The notes below the pieces were generated by a model, which had not been told where the DNA came from, made no database searches, and was given only the letters and a program-made list of their open reading frames with translations. The position numbers were made by a program, and so were the translations under genes. A DNA stretch of 64,000 nt from positions 1,302,001-1,366,000 of the forward strand of contig NZ_SJJZ01000001.1 of assembly GCF_004331345.1 (NCBI RefSeq), written 5' to 3'. Positions 60,759 through 64,000 of this stretch are shown here, in pieces. The stretch's first letter is position 1. Each line of letters opens with the position of its first letter. This DNA comes from Kribbella soli. GTDB lineage: Bacteria > Actinomycetota > Actinomycetes > Propionibacteriales > Kribbellaceae.

Positions 60759-62318
60759 TCAGCCCATGTGGACGGGCTGACCGTCGTTGGCCAGGTCCTT
60801 GTGCTTGATCGACAGGCCGACCAGCGTGATCAGGGCTGCGCCCAGCGCCAGGAACGCCGACCAGATGAACGCCCGCGTGAAGCCGTGCGTCGTGGCGAGC
60901 GCGGTGAACTGCCCCTGGAGCTGCTTGATCTGCTCCGGCGACTGCCCGGACTCGGCCGCCTTCTGCAGGCCCGGGGCCAGCTCGGCGAACTTGTCCTTGA
61001 TCGCGCTGGTGGAGATCGTGCCGAGCAGCGCCAGGCCGACCGCACCACCGATCTGCTGCACCGTGTTCAGTACGGCGGAACCGACGCCGGAGTCCTCGTT
61101 CGCGACCCCACTGACCGCGGTCAGCGTGAGCGGGACGAAGATCAGGCCCATACCGAACGACAGCACCAGGATGTACGGCAGCAGGTGGGTCAGGTACGTC
61201 GAGTCGACCTCGAGCCGGCTGAACCCGAACATACCGGCCGCCACGAACACCCCACCGGCACCCGAGATCCACCGCGGGTCGACCCGGGCGACGAGCGCCG
61301 ACGCGACCTGTGCCGCGACCACGATGCCGAAGCTGAACGGCAGGAACGACAGGCCGGTCTTGATCGCGCTGTAGCCCATGATGCTCTGCACGAAGATGCC
61401 CAGGAAGTAGAACATCGAGAACATCGCCGCACCGACGATGAGCATCACGAAGAAGCTCACGCCGCGGGTCCGGTTCGCAAGGATCCGGAATGGCATCAGC
61501 GCGTGCCGCGAGCGGGCCTCGATCGCGAGGAACGTCCCGATCAGCGCCAGACCGCCCAGGATGAAGATCAGCGTCCAGGTGTCGCCCCAGCCGTCGGTGG
61601 CGGCGTGCGTCAGACCGTAGACGAGCGAGGTCAGACCGACAGTGCCGGTGATCGCACCCGGGAGGTCGAACTTGCCGGTCTGCCGGGCCGACTCGCCCAG
61701 GAACCGGAACGCCAGCACCGCCACGATCAGGCCGATCGGCGTGTTGATGAAGAAGGTCCAGCGCCAGGACGCCTCGGTCAGCGCGCCGCCGAGGATCAGG
61801 CCGACGGCCGCACCGGCGCCGGACATCGCGGCGTACACGGCCATCGCGCGGTTGCGCTCCTTGCCGGCCGGGAATGTCGTGGTGATCAGTGCCAGCGCAT
61901 TCGGCGACGCGGCCGCGGCCGCGATGCCCTGCAGGATCCGGCTGGCCAGCAGCACGCTCTCGCTCTGGGCGATACCGCCGACGAACGACGCCAGGCCGAA
62001 CAGCACGACGCCGATGATGAACACCTTGCGGCGGCCGACGATGTCCCCGATCCGCCCGCCGAGCAGCAGCAGGCCGCCGAACGCCAGGGCGTAGGCGTTG
62101 ACCACCCACGGCAGCGAGGCGTCGGTGAACCCGAGCGCGTCCTTGATGTGCGGCAGCGCGATGTTCACGATGGTGCCGTCCAGCACCACCATCAGCTGCG
62201 CCATGCAGATCAGCGCGAGCGCGATGCCGAGGTTGCGGTGGCCGTGCGCGTTGGCCCCGCTCGCAGCATCGACCGGCCGTCCCTCCGGCGGATCGGCGTT
62301 GATGACTTCTTCGGACAT
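60759..62318 (-). CDS. MFS drug-efflux transporter, DHA2 (EmrB/QacA) type
   Basis: 519-residue, 14-segment proton-driven multidrug exporter. Motifs include LDGTIVNIALPHI (motif D1), LLLGGRIGDIVGRRKVF (motif A) and the antiporter motif C-like GAGAAVGLILGGALTEASWRWTFFINTPIG. ATG 62318 has a GAGGGG site; the frame runs on upstream without similarity. The TetR gene lies directly upstream in the same direction, 60 bases away, and probably controls it. Confidence 0.92.
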   Translation of the reverse strand: MSEEVINADPPEGRPVDAASGANAHGHRNLGIALALICMAQLMVVLDGTIVNIALPHIKDALGFTDASLPWVVNAYALAFGGLLLLGGRIGDIVGRRKVFIIGVVLFGLASFVGGIAQSESVLLASRILQGIAAAAASPNALALITTTFPAGKERNRAMAVYAAMSGAGAAVGLILGGALTEASWRWTFFINTPIGLIVAVLAFRFLGESARQTGKFDLPGAITGTVGLTSLVYGLTHAATDGWGDTWTLIFILGGLALIGTFLAIEARSRHALMPFRILANRTRGVSFFVMLIVGAAMFSMFYFLGIFVQSIMGYSAIKTGLSFLPFSFGIVVAAQVASALVARVDPRWISGAGGVFVAAGMFGFSRLEVDSTYLTHLLPYILVLSFGMGLIFVPLTLTAVSGVANEDSGVGSAVLNTVQQIGGAVGLALLGTISTSAIKDKFAELAPGLQKAAESGQSPEQIKQLQGQFTALATTHGFTRAFIWSAFLALGAALITLVGLSIKHKDLANDGQPVHMG

Positions 62319-62378
62319 GGAATATTTCCCCTCTTGGGCAGACTTGCCTGGTTGAATCGCGGACCGGCCCCTCACCGG

Positions 62379-62987
62379 TCAGCTCACCTGCGACCCCCGC
62401 GCCGCAGGCAGAATCACGTTGTCGATCACTCGGAGAATCAGATCGTCGGTCGGCTCGATGCCGAGGACATAGGCGTGGTGGACGATGACCGCGGGCAGCG
62501 TCGTCGAGAGCAGATCGACGTCGACGTCGGCGCCGATCTCACCGCGCTCGACGGCCCGTTCGAACACCTTGCGGGTCAGCTCCAGCCGCGGCGCCAGAAA
62601 CCGCTCACGAAACGCCTTCTGCAGGTCGGCGTCGCGGTGCAGCGCGGTGATCAGGCCGGCGATCACCGACATCGGCATTTCGTCGGTGAAGCCGCCGTCA
62701 CCGCAGGACATCGAGATCAGGTCGCCGCGGAGGCTGCCGGTGTCGACGTCCTCCGGCATCGGGCAGCCCTTGGCCCGGCTGATCGCGTCCACGACCAGCT
62801 CGGCCTTGGTGGACCAGCGCCGGTACAGCGTGGCCTTGCTGGCCTTCGCCGCCGTCGCCACCGCGTCCATGGTCAGCCGGTCGTAGCCGAGCTCGGCCAC
62901 CACCGCCACGGTCGCGTCGAGGATCTCCTCCTCACGCCCGCCTTCGACCCGCGGCCGCTGCCGCACGCCTGCTGCATCCACCGTCAT
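62379..62987 (-). CDS. TetR-family transcriptional regulator
   Basis: 202 residues from ATG 62987 (GTG 62990 is also in frame). The N-terminal helix-turn-helix is LTMDAVATAAKASKATLYRRWSTKAELVVDAI; the C-terminal domain matches the TetR_C group found with MFS pumps (FRERFLAPRLELTRKVFERAVERGEIGADVD). It precedes the efflux pump in one operon and a palindrome lies just upstream, so autoregulation and pump repression lifted by a drug are likely. Confidence 0.9.
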   Translation of the reverse strand: MTVDAAGVRQRPRVEGGREEEILDATVAVVAELGYDRLTMDAVATAAKASKATLYRRWSTKAELVVDAISRAKGCPMPEDVDTGSLRGDLISMSCGDGGFTDEMPMSVIAGLITALHRDADLQKAFRERFLAPRLELTRKVFERAVERGEIGADVDVDLLSTTLPAVIVHHAYVLGIEPTDDLILRVIDNVILPAARGSQVS

Positions 62988-63020
62988 CACCCTGAGTAGC
63001 TACAAGAACACCGATAGAAC

Positions 63021-63036
63021 GAAACGGTTCCGTTTC
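63021..63036. promoter_or_regulatory. TetR operator candidate
   Basis: GAAACGG-TT-CCGTTTC, a perfect 7-bp inverted repeat with a 2-base centre, lies 34 bases upstream of the TetR start. Size and position fit a TetR dimer site. Confidence 0.6.
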
Positions 63037-63113
63037 ATCGACCACGTTACGACTCATGTGAAGGAATGCACAAACGATTTTGCCCGGAATTCATCCGTGG
63101 CATAGATCACTCT

Positions 63114-63138
63114 CCGTACCAGTCGACCACTGGTACGG
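63114..63138 (-). terminator. Terminator after the DUF4229 gene
   Basis: A perfect 10-bp stem with a 5-base loop starts 22 bases after the DUF4229 stop codon on the minus strand. Confidence 0.7.
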
Positions 63139-63160
63139 CGTGTTCAGGCGGGACTCGCCC

Positions 63161-63412
63161 TTAGTCGTCGTCCTCGGCGGAGCGGGCCTGCTCGAGGCGG
63201 GTGGAGATCTTCGTGGCGCGGGTCTCGATCTTGCCGGCCAGGCGGTCGCGGGCGGCGCGCAGGACGAAGATCGACAGGATCGACGAGACGATCAGGGCCA
63301 GTAACGCGATCGGCCAGATCGACAGCCAGGTGCGCAGTGCGAACCACAGCACCGCCAGGCAGACGGCGAACAGAGCCGCCCGCAGGCCGGTGTAGATCCC
63401 GAACTCCTTCAT
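63161..63412 (-). CDS. DUF4229 small membrane protein
   Basis: 83 residues with two hydrophobic segments (ALFAVCLAVLWFALRTW and WPIALLALIVSSILSIFVL) and a basic then acidic tail (RAARDRLAGKIETR, ending EDDD), the pattern of the actinobacterial DUF4229 family. It follows the ccsB gene by one base and so belongs to the cytochrome c maturation transcript. Function unknown. Confidence 0.82.
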   Translation of the reverse strand: MKEFGIYTGLRAALFAVCLAVLWFALRTWLSIWPIALLALIVSSILSIFVLRAARDRLAGKIETRATKISTRLEQARSAEDDD

Positions 63413-63413
63413 G

Positions 63414-64000
63414 TCAGACCCCGGCGTAGGAGTGCAGGCCGGAGACCAACAGGTTCACCCCGACGAAGTTGAAGATGAAGACGAACCAGCCGACGATCGC
63501 GATCGTCGCGGCCCGGCGGCCACGCCAGCCCGCGGTCGCGCGGGCGTGCAGGTAGGCGGCGTACACCACCCAGGTCACCAGCGACCAGACCTCCTTGGGG
63601 TCCCAGCCCCAGTACCGGCCCCAGGCGTGCTCGGCCCAGATCGGCCCGGCCACCAGCACACCGAACGTCCACAGCGGGAACGCGAATGCCAGCACCTTGT
63701 ACGCCGTACCGTCCATCGCCTCCGCGCTCGGAAGGCGGCGCAGCGACGCGGACATCGTGCCGCCGGCCAGCACGCGGCGCTCGGCGCGGGCCTTGACCAG
63801 GTACAGCACCGAGACCAGGCCGCCGACGGTGAACGCACCACCGGAGATCGCGGCCGCGGACACGTGGATCACCAGCCAGTACGAGTGCAGCGCCGGAACC
63901 AGCGGACCGGCCGGCGTGTACAGCGCCAGCGCCGCCAGACCGAGGACGGCGGCGATCACGAACGTCACGCCGAGCCCGAGGTACTGCAGCTTGTAGCGCT
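63414..64000 (-). CDS. ccsB: Cytochrome c biogenesis protein CcsB/ResC, C-terminal part (start beyond window)
   Basis: The last ~195 codons of a CcsA/CcsB-like heme-handling membrane protein; the open frame continues past base 64000. The tryptophan-rich heme motif WGRYWGWDPKEVWSLVTW is intact and several membrane helices and a conserved histidine (LHSYWLVIHV) are present. It would present heme to apocytochrome c on the outside of the membrane with ResB. It ends one base before the DUF4229 start. Confidence 0.9.
   Translation of the reverse strand, partial: RYKLQYLGLGVTFVIAAVLGLAALALYTPAGPLVPALHSYWLVIHVSAAAISGGAFTVGGLVSVLYLVKARAERRVLAGGTMSASLRRLPSAEAMDGTAYKVLAFAFPLWTFGVLVAGPIWAEHAWGRYWGWDPKEVWSLVTWVVYAAYLHARATAGWRGRRAATIAIVGWFVFIFNFVGVNLLVSGLHSYAGV

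Noticed and set aside
60768..62999. 743-codon plus-strand frame over the MFS and TetR genes
   Set aside because: Antisense shadow covering two genes in different frames; no recognisable domain.

Overview
The window is high-G+C actinobacterial DNA, roughly 70% G+C by eye. Signs of this are GTG and TTG starts, ATGA/GTGA overlaps inside operons, leaderless-looking promoters (TAnnnT followed 6-9 nt later by the start codon), an actinobacterial MenJ, PhoX and DrrAB-type set, and a full nuoA-N operon on menaquinone. Gene content and style suggest a soil member of the Propionibacteriales such as Kribbella or Nocardioides. That genus-level guess is inference, because no rRNA is present.

Layout. 1-6.7 kb: end of korA, korB, a lactate-monooxygenase-like flavoenzyme with a HAD hydrolase, an unknown membrane protein, an MFS permease and a DUF445 protein. 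6.7-12.1 kb: secreted M15 peptidase, ECF sigma factor with a membrane-anchored partner, sugar isomerase-like protein, small Ala-rich protein, RarD. 12.1-16.7 kb: Tat-exported PhoX behind a PHO box and an iron-box-like palindrome, an Rrf2 regulator with a cupin protein, and an orphan cytochrome b that lacks key residues. 16.7-22.0 kb: XdhC plus a two-subunit molybdenum hydroxylase under a PucR-type regulator. 22.0-25.5 kb: an accessory patch with two secreted proteins behind a large 5' hairpin, a broken ArsR-type regulator, and a divergent membrane/secreted pair whose codon use is less G+C-rich.

25.5-43.3 kb is the respiratory core on the minus strand: menJ, then nuoA-nuoN, then a long-chain polyprenyl diphosphate synthase. 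43.4-55.6 kb holds menG, menF, menD, menC, menE and menA, interrupted by an MBL hydrolase, a GNAT, a PadR-controlled DrrAB-type exporter and an MptB-like mannosyltransferase. The window therefore encodes the isoprenoid tail synthase, most menaquinone enzymes (menB and the thioesterase step are not seen), a probable menaquinone reductase and the NADH dehydrogenase that uses menaquinone.

55.6-64 kb: FAD monooxygenase with divergent MarR, cysteine synthase-family enzyme, two tiny coupled membrane proteins, M48 protease, GNAT, a DHA2 efflux pump with a TetR gene, a DUF4229 protein and the 5'-truncated end of ccsB.

No tRNA, rRNA, CRISPR array, complete insertion sequence or prophage was recognised. 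The least ordinary items are the dual regulatory sites before phoX, the degenerate cytochrome b, the hairpin that pairs with the ribosome-binding site at 22.1 kb, and the G-quadruplex, long palindrome and operator stacked between padR and the exporter genes.
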